A stretch of 64,000 nucleotides of DNA from Plazaster borealis (Eukaryota; Echinodermata; Asteroidea; Forcipulatida; Labidiasteridae). The DNA lies in assembly GCA_021014325.1 (NCBI GenBank), contig JAJGQC010000652.1, positions 248,001 to 312,000 of the forward strand, read 5' to 3'. Below the pieces are notes generated by a model. The model was given only the letters and a program-made list of their open reading frames with translations, made no database searches and was not told where the DNA came from. Position 1 is the first letter of the stretch; each line of letters starts with the position of its first letter. The position numbers and the translations under genes were made by a program. This document shows positions 49,697 through 58,950 of this stretch, one piece after another.

Positions 49697-50061
49697 AGGC
49701 ATCGTACACGTTTGGAAATTGTCAAAGACCAGTGTTCTCACTTGGTGTATCCCAACATATGCATAAAATAACAAGTCTGTGAAAATTAGGGCTCAATTGG
49801 TCATCGAAGTTGCAAGAAAACGATGAAAGAATAAAGCCCTTGTTGTACAAATTTGTGTGCTTTCAGATAGAATGATAAAAACTTCTTGCAAGAAGTTTTT
49901 ATTATTTTAGTGAGAAATTACCTCTTTCTCAAAAACTACGTTACTTCAGAGGGAGTCGTTTCACACAAGTTTTATACTATCAACAGCTCTCTGTTGCTCG
50001 TTACCAAGTCAGTTTTTATGCTAATATATATTTTGAGTAGTACCAAACGTGTACGATGCCT
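49697..50061. mobile_element. 365-bp TTAA-flanked MITE (piggyBac-like)
   Basis: Flanked by TTAA at 49693-49696 and 50062-50065. Terminal inverted repeats are perfect over AGGCATCGTACACGTTTGG / CCAAACGTGTACGATGCCT. A perfect 28-bp palindrome, ATAAAAACTTCTTG plus its complement, lies at 49875-49902 near the middle. The left half matches the 276-bp element at 41042-41317 on the opposite strand. No transposase is present, so it depends on an autonomous relative elsewhere. Confidence 0.88.
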
Positions 50062-50065
50062 TTAA

Positions 50066-50831
50066 ATAAAAATCTCCCACTTACTTATTCGTGTAAAGTA
50101 AATATCGCAATAGACACCTTATACATGTAGTCTTATTGTTGTTATGTTTTTCCGGTCAACATATTCATAGTCACTGGTTCTCTTCCCAGGTTTCCAATGA
50201 CAACCGACCCTTTCCATTGATGAATGTGTAAACTTTTTTTTAATGAAATCACTTAATAGTTCGTGTGTGTTTTACCGTTTTTGAATTAAATGAGCTAGTC
50301 ACATTTTCCAACTTAACGTTGTGTTCCAGAATCTTATCTGTTGTTTTCAGACCTTAACATTATCGCCCTTACATTTCGTATACTACATAAATACATGACT
50401 GATAAGTGGATCGAGTCTTGAACAATTACAGACTCTTTACATCCCAGAGCAGAAGCATTTGAAAATTATAATGAAAATAAATTTCTTCAACTCATTTGAG
50501 GGCCATCCAAAGTTTTAATCAGTTCAACGGTCCAGCATGCATAGAATGACGGGGAGGGGGATCGGAGATCACTTTTAACGACTTTATGACTACAATGTTT
50601 ATATTTAAATGATGTGTTTAATTTTTGAAAGAGAAATGTTGATAAATACTTTTCTATTTCGGGGATTGAACTCCTCAAAAGACTAGGACTCTCTTTACAA
50701 CCAGAAAAAAAGTGTTGACAACTTTCGACGGCCCCTCACACGAGAGGGAACGGGGAACTTATATGAGCATTTTGTCAAGGCCTCCCCGGCTTGGACACAG
50801 AGTAAACAGCGGAGCGACTGCATGGAACGCG
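50066..50831. other. Spacer, nothing firmly recognised
   Basis: Mostly AT-rich. A GC-richer patch at about 50720-50830 (GACGGCCCCTCACACGAGAGG, GGCCTCCCCGGCTTGG) interrupts the composition and ends exactly where the first 200-bp direct repeat begins. Confidence 0.35.
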
Positions 50832-51034
50832 CATCATTCGTAACTTTGTTTCTGTGCAACAGTGAGGGGATGATCAAACAACAACGTGCTACATAATTAT
50901 GCCAAATTGGTTGAATCACCTTCACTAAAATATTAATTTAAAAATAATAATAATTTAAAAAGTCATCTATTGTGAGTCTATTGTCTATTGCCGATCACAT
51001 CAGAGCAGAGTAAGTTACAAACTTACCGCCCCCC
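50832..51034. repeat. Direct repeat copy 1 (~200 bp)
   Basis: From CATCATTCGTAACTTTG to AACTTACCGCCCCCC. It is virtually identical to 52515-52718 in the same orientation. The two copies bracket the RecQ-like fragment. The repeat contains TTTAAAAATAATAATAATTT-type AT-rich sequence and ends in a C-run. Confidence 0.9.
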
Positions 51035-51046
51035 GCGTGGTCTCAC

Positions 51047-51120
51047 CTTCGTGTCGCTTGGGATCGCGGCTCTACGGAGCTGTCCAAGCCACGAAGGCCT
51101 TGAAAAAAGCCTAGGAACTA
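51047..51120 (-). pseudogene. RecQ-like helicase fragment, exon after motif II
   Basis: On the minus strand, following GTTGTACAG, the reading LGQLRRAAIPSDTK matches the stretch that in RecQ-family helicases lies between the DExH box and motif III. It ends at ACGAAG|GTGAGA, a good splice donor. Part of the expected preceding sequence (FFKAF) is in a different frame, so a frameshift is likely. Motif III and everything after it are missing, because the direct repeat begins about 13 bp further on. Confidence 0.6.
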
Positions 51121-51156
51121 CTGTACAACGGGTTATTTTGTTTACTGTAGGCCTAC

Positions 51157-51237
51157 CATTCTGGCAGCATGTGTACTTCATCAAAGGCTATGACAACCAG
51201 TTTAGCCCGATAGCCTTCGGTATTGATGACATTAATC
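51157..51237 (-). pseudogene. RecQ-like helicase fragment, DExH-box exon
   Basis: After an acceptor TTGTGTACAG, the 81 bases read INVINTEGYRAKLVVIAFD followed by EVHMLPEW. DEVH is the Walker B/motif II of superfamily 2 helicases, and the following EW is typical of RecQ members. A donor-like ATG|GTAGGC follows, but the gap to the next fragment is only 36 bp, too short for an ordinary intron. The arrangement is therefore damaged or unusual. Confidence 0.7.
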
Positions 51238-51671
51238 CTGTACACAAGACACAAGTGTTAGTTTTTATACAATGAAATAACAACAATGACAAAACAACTA
51301 AACGTCTTTATTATTAAAAACAGTGTAAAAATTCAAGTATTCCAATTTATTAAGATGGGTGAACAAATATTGTACAGATAGCACATTCATACATAGCTTT
51401 GAGATGCATTTATTTTATTTGGTTTGTATAAATACAGTACATACTTTTCATCAAATTCTTAATTGTGATTTCCGGACCGACCCTTATTTTGACGCCGCGA
51501 CACCTGTTGGCTTAAAGAAAAAAAACGACAAAAAATAAATCAAAACAAAAGACAATTGCACCAGGGAGACTACTTTCGCCAATTTAACATGTTTAAAACA
51601 AAATTGACTGAAATACAAACCAGACTTAAAGATTTTGATAAAACTAAATGAGAAACTTAAAATCAACTTAC
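51238..51671. other. Interval between RecQ-like exons
   Basis: The RecQ segment between motif Ia and motif II should be encoded here if the gene were complete. The phase at the end of the first exon (1) does not match the start of the DExH exon (2), so at least one exon is missing or unrecognisable. Several acceptor-like sites exist on the minus strand (TTTGTATTTCAG and TTTCTTTAAG), but no RecQ-like residues follow them. Confidence 0.4.
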
Positions 51672-51968
51672 TTTTTACATCATCGGATGTGTTTTCCTCC
51701 ATGAGGGCGACGGCTGAAATGCCCATTTTTCTCAGAGACTGCACTTGGTCGGCCATTAAAGCCCTCAAGGGGGAGATGACAAGTGCAACCCCACCATCTT
51801 TCAAAAGGGGTGGTATTGCAAACGTCAACGTTTTCCCGAATCCAGTTGGCAGAACTCCAAGAACGTGTTTTTATCTATTATGTGTTGAATAATTTTCTCC
51901 TGTTCGTATTTTAATTTAGCCGGTAATAATGGGTATTGTTTTCTAAGATTGTCATATGCTGCATCCAT
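51672..51968 (-). pseudogene. RecQ-like helicase fragment, N-terminal exon with Walker A and motif Ia
   Basis: On the minus strand an ATG at 51968 opens MDAAYDNLRKQYPLLPAKLK, then EQEKIIQHIIDK. The next block, in a frame shifted by one base, is GVLPTGFGKT (51829-51858), the Walker A motif. It is followed by LTFAIPPLLKDGG, VALVISPLRALMADQV (motif Ia) and QSLRKMGISAVALMEENTSD. The exon ends AAAAA|GTAAGTT, a consensus donor. The frame break lies in a 5-A run (51868-51872), where one extra A would restore continuity. This family unwinds 3'-5' DNA duplexes using ATP. Here only the first RecA-like domain is represented, so no functional enzyme is expected. Confidence 0.75.
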
Positions 51969-52514
51969 TCTTTTTTCTGCTACCAAGTGACGGGAACACT
52001 ATAGTTGTGAGTCGTTTGCTCAGTGTACTATAGACCTGCGTGCATAAACCTTGCATGTAAATTGAGTTGCTTATCAAGGCATCAATTTGAATCTTAGTGG
52101 CTCCAAAGTGAATAAATCAAGCTCAAGGCGGTAGACCTATTACTATTTTTATAAGTGCCCTGAATACACAGCTCTCCACAACTCACAAACGAAATAGCTC
52201 CCGCATAACAAGTGCCATTAAAGATCCTGCACAGACTTTTATCAATCTTGTGAAAACTATATAATTTTATAATACAAAATCAAGATTATATTTCATTGTT
52301 GTAGATGGTCCTTGCTCTATGTTTAAAGTGGAGTCAGCAGGGACATCTATACGTGTCAATCGATACGAACTGATAATGCATAATTTGTAGCACATTAGAG
52401 TAAGTGAGCAATGAGACTTATCATTTATGGTACTTTCTATTGTAGCAATCACATAGTGACACGAAAATAAAATTTCAAGAAAAGTTTTAATACAAAATTT
52501 GAACATCAATAAAA
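51969..52514. other. Spacer between RecQ-like fragment and second direct repeat
   Basis: AT-rich sequence with no recognised feature. It would be the upstream flank of the helicase fragment, but I see no convincing promoter. Confidence 0.35.
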
Positions 52515-52718
52515 CATCATTCGTAACTTTGTTTCTGTGCAACAGTGAGGGGATGATCAAACAACAACGTGCTACATAATTATGCCAAATTGGTTGAATC
52601 ACCTTCACTAAAATATTAATTTAAAAATAATAATAATTTAAAAAGTCATCTATTGTGAGTCTATTGTCTATTGCCGATCACATCAGAGCAGAGTAAGTTA
52701 CAAACTTACCGCCCCCCC
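52515..52718. repeat. Direct repeat copy 2 (~200 bp)
   Basis: Same sequence and orientation as 50832-51034. It runs into a 9-C homopolymer and then directly into the right arm of the inverted duplication (TGCAAGCCTAATAAACAACAC). Confidence 0.9.
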
Positions 52719-52943
52719 CCTGCAAGCCTAATAAACAACACACACATCCATATGCCTACTCATAATGTACGGATATTACAATGCGTGGCTAATTCGCCCC
52801 GATACATTGTATGCACACACGTGCACACAGTACACACCGTACACGTTTGATGTACATGTACAGTGTACAGTAACAAGTACGTTGTTTTACATGTATGTAC
52901 ATGTACAAGACAATAATACAACAAGCACACCAGTGCAGTGAGT

Positions 52944-53124
52944 CCGGAAGTGGGAATAGCCGGTTAGCGGGTTACAGCCGAAGCTCCACCCAAGTCTGTT
53001 TTTCCCAGGTTTACGCTGATTGGTCGAAAAGTGCATGGTTTAAATGTTCATCCAGTCTGCTCCAGAGTGGTCTGGTATTCGTCTCGTCTACGCTTGGCAC
53101 TTCACCATGTTCACTCAGTCTCCG
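52944..53124 (+). promoter_or_regulatory. Promoter/first-exon-like block, right-arm copy
   Basis: Contains an ETS-family core CCGGAAGTG at 52944-52952 and an inverted CCAAT box ATTGG at 53019-53023, the usual distance apart for a TATA-less promoter. Downstream an ATG in good context (ACCATGTTC, 53107) opens MFTQSP and runs into a consensus donor CTCCG|GTAAGT at 53124/53125. No second exon is identified. The left-arm copy has lost the ATG and CCAAT box. It could be the first exon of a gene whose remainder lies outside the duplication, or a promoter carried by a repeat. Confidence 0.45.
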
Positions 53125-53334
53125 GTAAGTTTTTGTCTTTTTTTTCTTCTAAATATTTTTTCAATGATGTTTTGAGTGTTATGAATGGATTCATTACACA
53201 TTCAAGATCAAATCCGTGTTCTTGGAATGTGGGTCATGATTTTTGAAAGTGGTAAAAATTGGGCAAATCTGGTCACAAGTCTCGATTTTTTTTTCACATT
53301 TCACATTTCGCACCATATTGCCATTGTCTAACTC

Positions 53335-53376
53335 GTAACCCTCCGGTCGTTCCGACCGTCGGGAGGAGGGTTACGA
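53335..53376. repeat. 42-bp hairpin, right-arm copy
   Basis: CGTAACCCTCC...GGAGGGTTACG with an inner GGTCGTTCCGACC stem-loop. Reverse-orientation counterpart of 47929-47970. Confidence 0.8.
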
Positions 53377-53383
53377 TTATCGC

Positions 53384-53395
53384 AACTACGTAGTT
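53384..53395. other. Empty or footprint site of the foldback element
   Basis: AACTACGTAGTT sits exactly where the left arm has AACTACG[element]CGTAGTTCT. The flanking bases (TGCGATAATCG and GAGAACGTGTGTACGCC in this orientation) match the left arm. The site is itself the joined tips of the element's inverted repeats, which favours an excision or deletion footprint over a never-occupied site. Confidence 0.6.
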
Positions 53396-53668
53396 CTGAG
53401 AACGTGTGTACGCCTTCGCAAAGAGCAAGAGGTCAACAAGATCGTTGAGATTTTTGCAAAAGGTCACACTCGAAATCATTCGATTTTCCCCCAAAAGTGG
53501 TAATGTTTTTTAATCTAAAACAAACTTGCCGGTTATCCGCAAGTACAGTTGCATCCGATTGGTAAGTTTTCATGGGGCGGATTGTAGATCTAATAATCCA
53601 CAAACATTTAATTGCAATGGTGCTGGGGCCAAGGATACGAAGTGATTGGCCCAATTTATGGGGCTACC

Positions 53669-54880
53669 TCCATGCATGAAATATGGTATTTTAGCTGGTA
53701 ACCTTATTCTGGTATTAAAACATATTTTTGATTAGCTTAGCTACTTTCTTTCACATAAAGCAACGTTATGAAATTGGTCCTGCAGATCCCAGCTAACTGT
53801 GCCACGCCCGATATGGGGCAGAGGGTATCACCCCCCCCCCCAATGTTCCCATACTGAACACACTATTTTCCTAATGTACAGAAGTAACCCCCCCCCCCCC
53901 CTAACAACCCTCTAAAGAAATCCTGAGATTTCAAGCACACAAAGAAGACGCAACATCGGGATGGGAACACCATGCTCCATAAAATACCAAAATGTAGCTA
54001 ACGGTGTGATATTACACACCTTACTCATGAGAAACGATTGAGTGATAAACATTCCAGAATTTGAATATCACAGAACAACATACTTATCCACTGGTTTCCA
54101 GGGTTGTTGTATTCTCTTGAAAAGGCTCAACTCCTGTACGTTGTACCAGAGTGTGCACATTATATTCTGTTTGGTTTGTGGTGGTGTCTTTCCCTGCTTT
54201 TGTATACACTGCTTCAAATCCATTATTTCACAGCCTCTTGGGGGGGGGGGGGTGGGGATTTTGGTCCCACAAGGGGTTTTCTATTTGACATTTTTGTAGA
54301 ACATTTCTATGTTGCTTTTTGTCACATGATTTGCTGAAGCAATTTAGATGCACTCTGACCACACTGTGATATGCATTCATGAACAAAAGTAATGAAACTA
54401 TTTGAAAAAACCCACTAACAAAACAATAAAACACTTTAAAGAATGATTTAATCCCCTTCAACAAACACATACGACCATTCTGCGTGAACTTCATCAGATT
54501 AGGTTTGTCGCTCATTTCCAAGAGTCCCAAGGCCCGGAGAGATATTTCTCCCTCCAAATAAAAACACCCTACAGAAGTGAAATTTTCCAAGCGTCCGAGC
54601 ATCAATCTTGAAAAATGTCCCTACACCTCTCGGCAAATAGGACTATTTCTTCTCAGGGCCTATGTCATCCAAAATACATGTACCTCAAGTTGGAAGTCAA
54701 CAACCCCCAGGTCATAATATTGGGCAAACTTGTTTACACTTCCCCCTTTTGGGGGAGCTCTCAAATCTTTCTAATATAGAATATTTTTGAGGGACCTACA
54801 AAATATTAATGAGGCCGACGCTCTGTTTTCTTCCTATTTAGTGTGGTGCACCCTCATCGGCAAGTGTCACCACAGGGCAA
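53669..54880. other. Unique-looking DNA with long C/G runs
   Basis: No gene recognised. Homopolymers: 11 C at 53831-53841, 14 C at 53888-53901, 13 G at 54240-54252. The minus-strand 125-codon frame at 54228-54605 has no recognised product or splice support. Confidence 0.4.
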
Positions 54881-54883
54881 TAA

Positions 54884-54981
54884 TACGCATGCGTAGTTTG
54901 CAGGCTGACAAAATAATGCAGGAATTTAAGTATTTTTCATATGTGCGAACTTCGCTTGCTACCCCTTGAAAAGATGGCGGC
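54884..54981 (+). promoter_or_regulatory. Promoter-like spot: NRF1-like and YY1 sites
   Basis: TACGCATGCGTA at 54884-54895 is a palindrome close to the NRF1 consensus. AAGATGGCGGC at 54971-54981 is a strong YY1 motif of the kind that overlaps start codons in many animal housekeeping genes. The two lie 75 bp apart in an AT-rich neighbourhood. Confidence 0.4.
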
Positions 54982-55042
54982 ACACTTAATGTTGCACTTT
55001 CCTGAGCTCAATGATTCCGGACGAGAGAGAAGTATGAGCTAG
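54974..55042 (+). CDS. Possible 22-codon small ORF at the YY1-type start
   Basis: The ATG inside AAGATGGCGGC opens a short frame, MAAHLMLHFPELNDSGRERS followed by MS and a stop. Its context resembles the start of a gene, but I see no splice donor inside the frame that would lead to a larger protein. It could be a micropeptide, an upstream ORF or chance. I do not recognise the sequence. Confidence 0.2.
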   Translation: MAAHLMLHFPELNDSGRERSMS

Positions 55043-56980
55043 AGTGAAACATAACTTGGTTTAATTGGGATGGATAGTTAATATTACCCCCCCCCCCCTC
55101 TCAGCAGTGTGTAAATTTCCCATACATTGGGAAGCTAATGACGACTGTCCTCCCTCAGACCATGTTAGTTTTGCTTACAATTATTACAGTCATTTTAAAA
55201 ACCCTCACGCGAGGAATCTGTTTGGTCGCACGCCCCCATGTACCTTGTCAGCACAAACTAAAAAGCTTTTTTCCCAATAGGTTTTGCTTTTTTTTCTTAC
55301 ATTACAAACGATCTGAGTGTGTTGTTTGTATGTCCAGGTATTGCTTGTGTTAATTTAACCTTATTTGTTTGCTAAATCAATTAAGTTTCATAATTTAGTT
55401 TCATCAACCATTGACAACTGACACACCGATTTTGTGCACAAAGGATGCTGGCCGAGTTTTTTCCTGTGTCCCCCCCCCAACCAAATCATTGACCCCCTTG
55501 TTGATTGACACCCCCTCTAGGAAGTGAGGCATTGTCCAGATGAGGATATCGTGGCACATGAGCTGACACGTGTGTACGCTACGGTGAAGACAATGGAAAT
55601 AATAATACATGTGCCTGACAGTGGCCCTCGCTGCAGGGTTTTAAATCATAGAATGACACTATAGTATTGACCCAAATTTAGGGGTTCCCCCCCCCACGCC
55701 AGTTTCAACAAAAACTTCTTCAGGCACGTCTAAAATGCATATCACACCAGCATTCAACAGTACAAAAAGAAGGAGTATTTCAATGTTAGCAGCTTTTATA
55801 CCTTTCACGGGTCAAATAATAGGCCTATCATTTAACTTTATTAGATTGCAACGATCATTTAATCTCGTAGGAGCTAATAGCAAGAGGCTGGTCAACCATA
55901 CAATGTCATCAATAAGCACACATTTTTCAAATGTTTGCGTTCAAATTCGTTTATATGGTTTATGCTTGCTGAAAGGCAGATATTCAGAGGAGAAATCATT
56001 ATTCTACAGTAATTCTGGTTATATACCCTCCCTCTAGAACGATTTGAATGAAATGATGGCTGCCCGTAATCAGTACGGACTAGTCAATAATTCTGCTGAT
56101 CGTCGGACAAATTGGCCTACTCGACAACTCATTCACAGTGCATAAGATGGTACAACTATACAGCCAAAAGTACATGCCGAGATGTCAAGTACGTCAACAC
56201 AGTGAAGGTTAGCAAACCAATTTTACATTATACAGAAACCAATAAAAAAAGTATAGAAACATAAGACGAAAAGGACATGTAAACAAAATTCGAGGAGATA
56301 TTGATGGATTTTTTGCGGGGGCATGTACATGTACAGTATGCATTTTTCAAAAGACAGACCATTGTCTCCCACTAAAACAGCTAACAGTCATAGGACGGTT
56401 TATTACCCACCAAAGCCATGTCACTACGCTTCTCTGCCTAAACACATCGCTAATTTGCTAAAGACTAATTGGGCAGAACAGTACCTAGGCACACAGACTC
56501 CTTTTTTTCTCACACCCTCTCTTCTTTCTGTCCACCCCCTCCCAACCCCGCCCCCTCCCAACCCTGTTGGGGCCACCTGTTCTTCTGGTAGTTTTGCCCG
56601 TAACCATTTGTTCATTTTTTTCCAAACCCTGCCCCCTTTTTTCCCCCTTTCTATTTCTATCAAGAACCTTGCTGCAAATGACGCCTCAAACGTTTTTTAA
56701 GCTTGCCTTATACTTGATTCTCATTTGACACGGGGAGAAGCTTCATAATCATAACAAACACAACTTCAAGCTTTTGAACATTTTGAGTGCGTTCAAATCC
56801 TATTTTTTTCTTTGCTTGTCCTTTTAAAAACTCTCACTATTTGATGCATATTGCATACCATCCATATGTTTTTCGTAGTCACACATGGTCTAAACTCACG
56901 ACTTGCTTGCATACGGCCACATGGATGATTTAACCCTTCCCTCTATAAACATTTTGCCCGACTCATCACAATGAAATTTT
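55043..56980. other. AT-rich DNA, nothing recognised
   Basis: Contains 12 C at 55087-55098, 9 C at 55470-55478 and 9 C at 55687-55695. A pyrimidine/purine-skewed stretch at 56500-56660 (CTCCCAACCCCGCCCCCTCCC and long T/C blocks) could form unusual structures. Frames of 70-125 codons here lack splice or motif support. Confidence 0.4.
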
Positions 56981-57090
56981 CCTTGCGGACAGTCCCCGCT
57001 TTTTCACATTCAGAAAGGGTCTTTGTTGGATCCTGGTCTATCTTTTTGTACAGCCGAAAACCGTCCAAAACCATAACTTGTTTGACCCAG

Positions 57091-57129
57091 ATATTAAAAT
57101 ATCTACATATCTGTAGATATTTTTAATAT
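57091..57129. repeat. AT-rich hairpin
   Basis: ATATTAAAATATCTACA pairs with TGTAGATATTTTTAATAT around a 4-base loop, with one bulged base. It sits at the junction of two repeat units, where TATTAAA and the AGATATTTTTAATAT block meet. Confidence 0.75.
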
Positions 57130-57710
57130 GTCTAACTTTCAATATATTGATCTCCGCGATTACTTCTGGTGGGCATCTTTCACGTTGCTGCTGGTCCTAA
57201 TTTGAACTCTGTATCTAATTTATTCGAGGAGAAATTGGTGTTCTTTGGGAAGAGAAAATGGGGTCTCTTTTGGGCAAAAAATGGCTAATTCACCCAGTTT
57301 TGAGAATGGAGCTTTTTCCCACAAAGAAAATGTCTTTGTTGGATCCCTAGATAGCCTTGTAGATATTTTTAATATGACTAATTTCAAAACATTTTTTAAG
57401 TGCGGGATCTCTGAGAATAATTTTTGCGGGCATCTTCAAGGATGCTGCTGGTCCAAACTAGAACTCTGTAACTAATTTATTCGAGGAGAAATTTGTGTTC
57501 TTTGGAAAAACAAAATGGCGGCGCTTTTTGGCGAAACATGGCTAATTCACTCAGTTTTGAGATTTGAACTTTTTCCCACACAAAAAGTGTGTCTTCGTGG
57601 GATCCCGGTCCATATTTTTTGCACAGCCGAAAACCGTCCAGAACCATAACTTGTTTGACCCAGATATTAAATTTCTGCAAGGCTATATGAATCCATGTTT
57701 TTCTTGATTA

Positions 57711-57791
57711 GGTTTTCCTGGTGTAGATGGTTTGACAGGACCTCGAGGGTTGCCAGGCAAACAGGGACCAGAAGGAAGGCCTGGTGCCTCA
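57711..57791 (+). CDS. Collagen triple-helix exon, copy 1
   Basis: The 81 bases encode nine uninterrupted Gly-X-Y triplets, GFPGVDGLTGPRGLPGKQ then GPEGRPGAS, the repeat of collagen triple helices. A length of 81 bp fits the family of collagen exon sizes built on 9-bp multiples. It is preceded by a pyrimidine-rich TTTTTCTTGATTAG and followed by GTGTGTAG. The splice AG overlaps the first G of the first Gly codon, so with strict AG/GT boundaries the exon would be 80 nt with a split Gly codon. The reading continues open into intron-like sequence. No other collagen exon is seen except the duplicate at 62425, so this is either a small part of a long gene extending outside the window, or a stray duplicated exon. 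Confidence 0.65.
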
Positions 57792-58950
57792 GTGTGTAGC
57801 CTTGTAGATTTTTTTAATGTCGAATTTTCAAAACATTTTGTAAAGTGCCGGATCTCTGTGAATAATTTTTGCGGGCATCATCAAGGATACTGCTGGTCCA
57901 AACCAGAACTCTGTAACTAATTTATTCGCGGAGAAATTGGTGTTCTTTGGAAAACCAAATGGCGGCGCTTTTGGGGAAACATGGGTAATTCACTCAGTTT
58001 TGAGATTTGAGCTTTTCCCACACAGAAAGTGTCTTCGTTAGATCCTAGTCCATTTTTTTGCACAGCCGAAACCGTCTAGAACCATAACTTGTTTGACCCA
58101 GATATTAAATTTTTGCAAGGCTATAGCCTTGTAGATATTGTTAATGTCGAATTTTTAAAACATTTTTGAAGTGCCGGACCTCTGTGGATAATTTTGCAGG
58201 CATCCTCAAGGATGCTGACGTTTTGGACGCTCACATCGCGGAGAATTATGCCACAGACGCAATACAAGGACGAACTTAGAGCCTTATATTAGGGCTTTCT
58301 AGTTGTGTACAGTTTGTGCAAATCCATTAATTTGTTGAGGATGATATGAGCCTTCATACATTGTGTTTGCTTTCAGAACAGCTAAGGGGTTGAAGGGTGG
58401 GGGTAGAAGAAAGTGTCTTCGTTGGATCCTAGTCCATCTTTTTTGCACAGCCGAAAACCATCTAGAACCATAACTTGTTTGACCCAGATATTAAATTTCT
58501 GCAAGGCTATAGCCTTGTAGATATTGTTATTGCGAATTTTAAAAACATTTTTTGAAGTGCCGGACCTCTGTGGATAATTTTGCGGGCATCCTCAAGGATG
58601 CTGACGTTTTGGACGCCGCATCGCGAGAATTATGCCACAGACGCAAAACAAGGACGAACTTAGAGCCCTATAATAGGGCTTTCTAGTGGTGTACAGTTTG
58701 TGCAAATCCATTCATTTGTTGAGGATGATATGAGCCTTCATACATTGTGTTTGCTTTCAGAACAGCTTAGGGGGTTGAAGGGGGTGGGGGTAACGTTTTG
58801 GGCCTCGCGTCACTGAGAATTATGCCACAGAATCAAAACAAGGACGAACTCAGAGCCCTATATCCGGGCTTTCCAGTGGTGTAAAGTACTTAAAAATCCA
58901 TTAATTTTTGGGGATGAGATTGAGCCTTCTTACATTTTGTTTGTTTTCAG

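Larger units (their letters stand above)
52718..53668. repeat. Right arm of the large inverted duplication
   Basis: Reverse complement of 47083-49240 minus two segments: the 514-bp foldback element and about 660 bp around 48400-49060. It ends near TTGGCCCAATTTATGGGGCTA at 53648-53668, beyond which similarity to the left flank fades. Confidence 0.9.
56985..58200 (+). repeat. Degenerate tandem repeat of ~330-390 bp (intron-like units)
   Basis: Recurring blocks in order: AGCCTTGTAGATATTTTTAAT; TCTCTGTGAATAATTTTTGC; GGGCATC..CAAGGATGCTGC; AACTCTGTAACTAATTTATT; AAAATGGCGGCGCTTTTTGG; TCACTCAGTTTTGAGATTTG; TCCCACACAGAAAGTGTC; GCACAGCCGAAAACCGTC; CATAACTTGTTTGACCCAG. At least three copies are seen, beginning near 56985 (oldest and most diverged), 57350 and 57795. 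The units surround the collagen exon and flow into the old satellite copies at 58210, so the two repeat families are physically joined. Confidence 0.8.

Noticed and set aside
50832..52718. LTR retrotransposon with 200-bp LTRs
   Set aside because: The interior encodes helicase motifs rather than gag or reverse transcriptase. The repeats do not start TG and end CA, and no primer-binding site is apparent.
53294..53654. Overlapping minus-strand frames in the right inverted arm, partly shared with the left arm
   Set aside because: Similarity between arms is explained by the duplication. The frames are interrupted differently in each arm and match no family I know.
54228..54605. 125-codon minus-strand frame as a gene
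   Set aside because: Part of it translates a 13-G homopolymer (poly-Pro), and no domain or splice support is visible.
56323..56700. 125-codon plus-strand and 79-codon minus-strand frames in the pyrimidine-rich stretch
   Set aside because: Low-complexity C/T-rich DNA yields long open frames in several phases at once. The peptides are biased and unrecognised.
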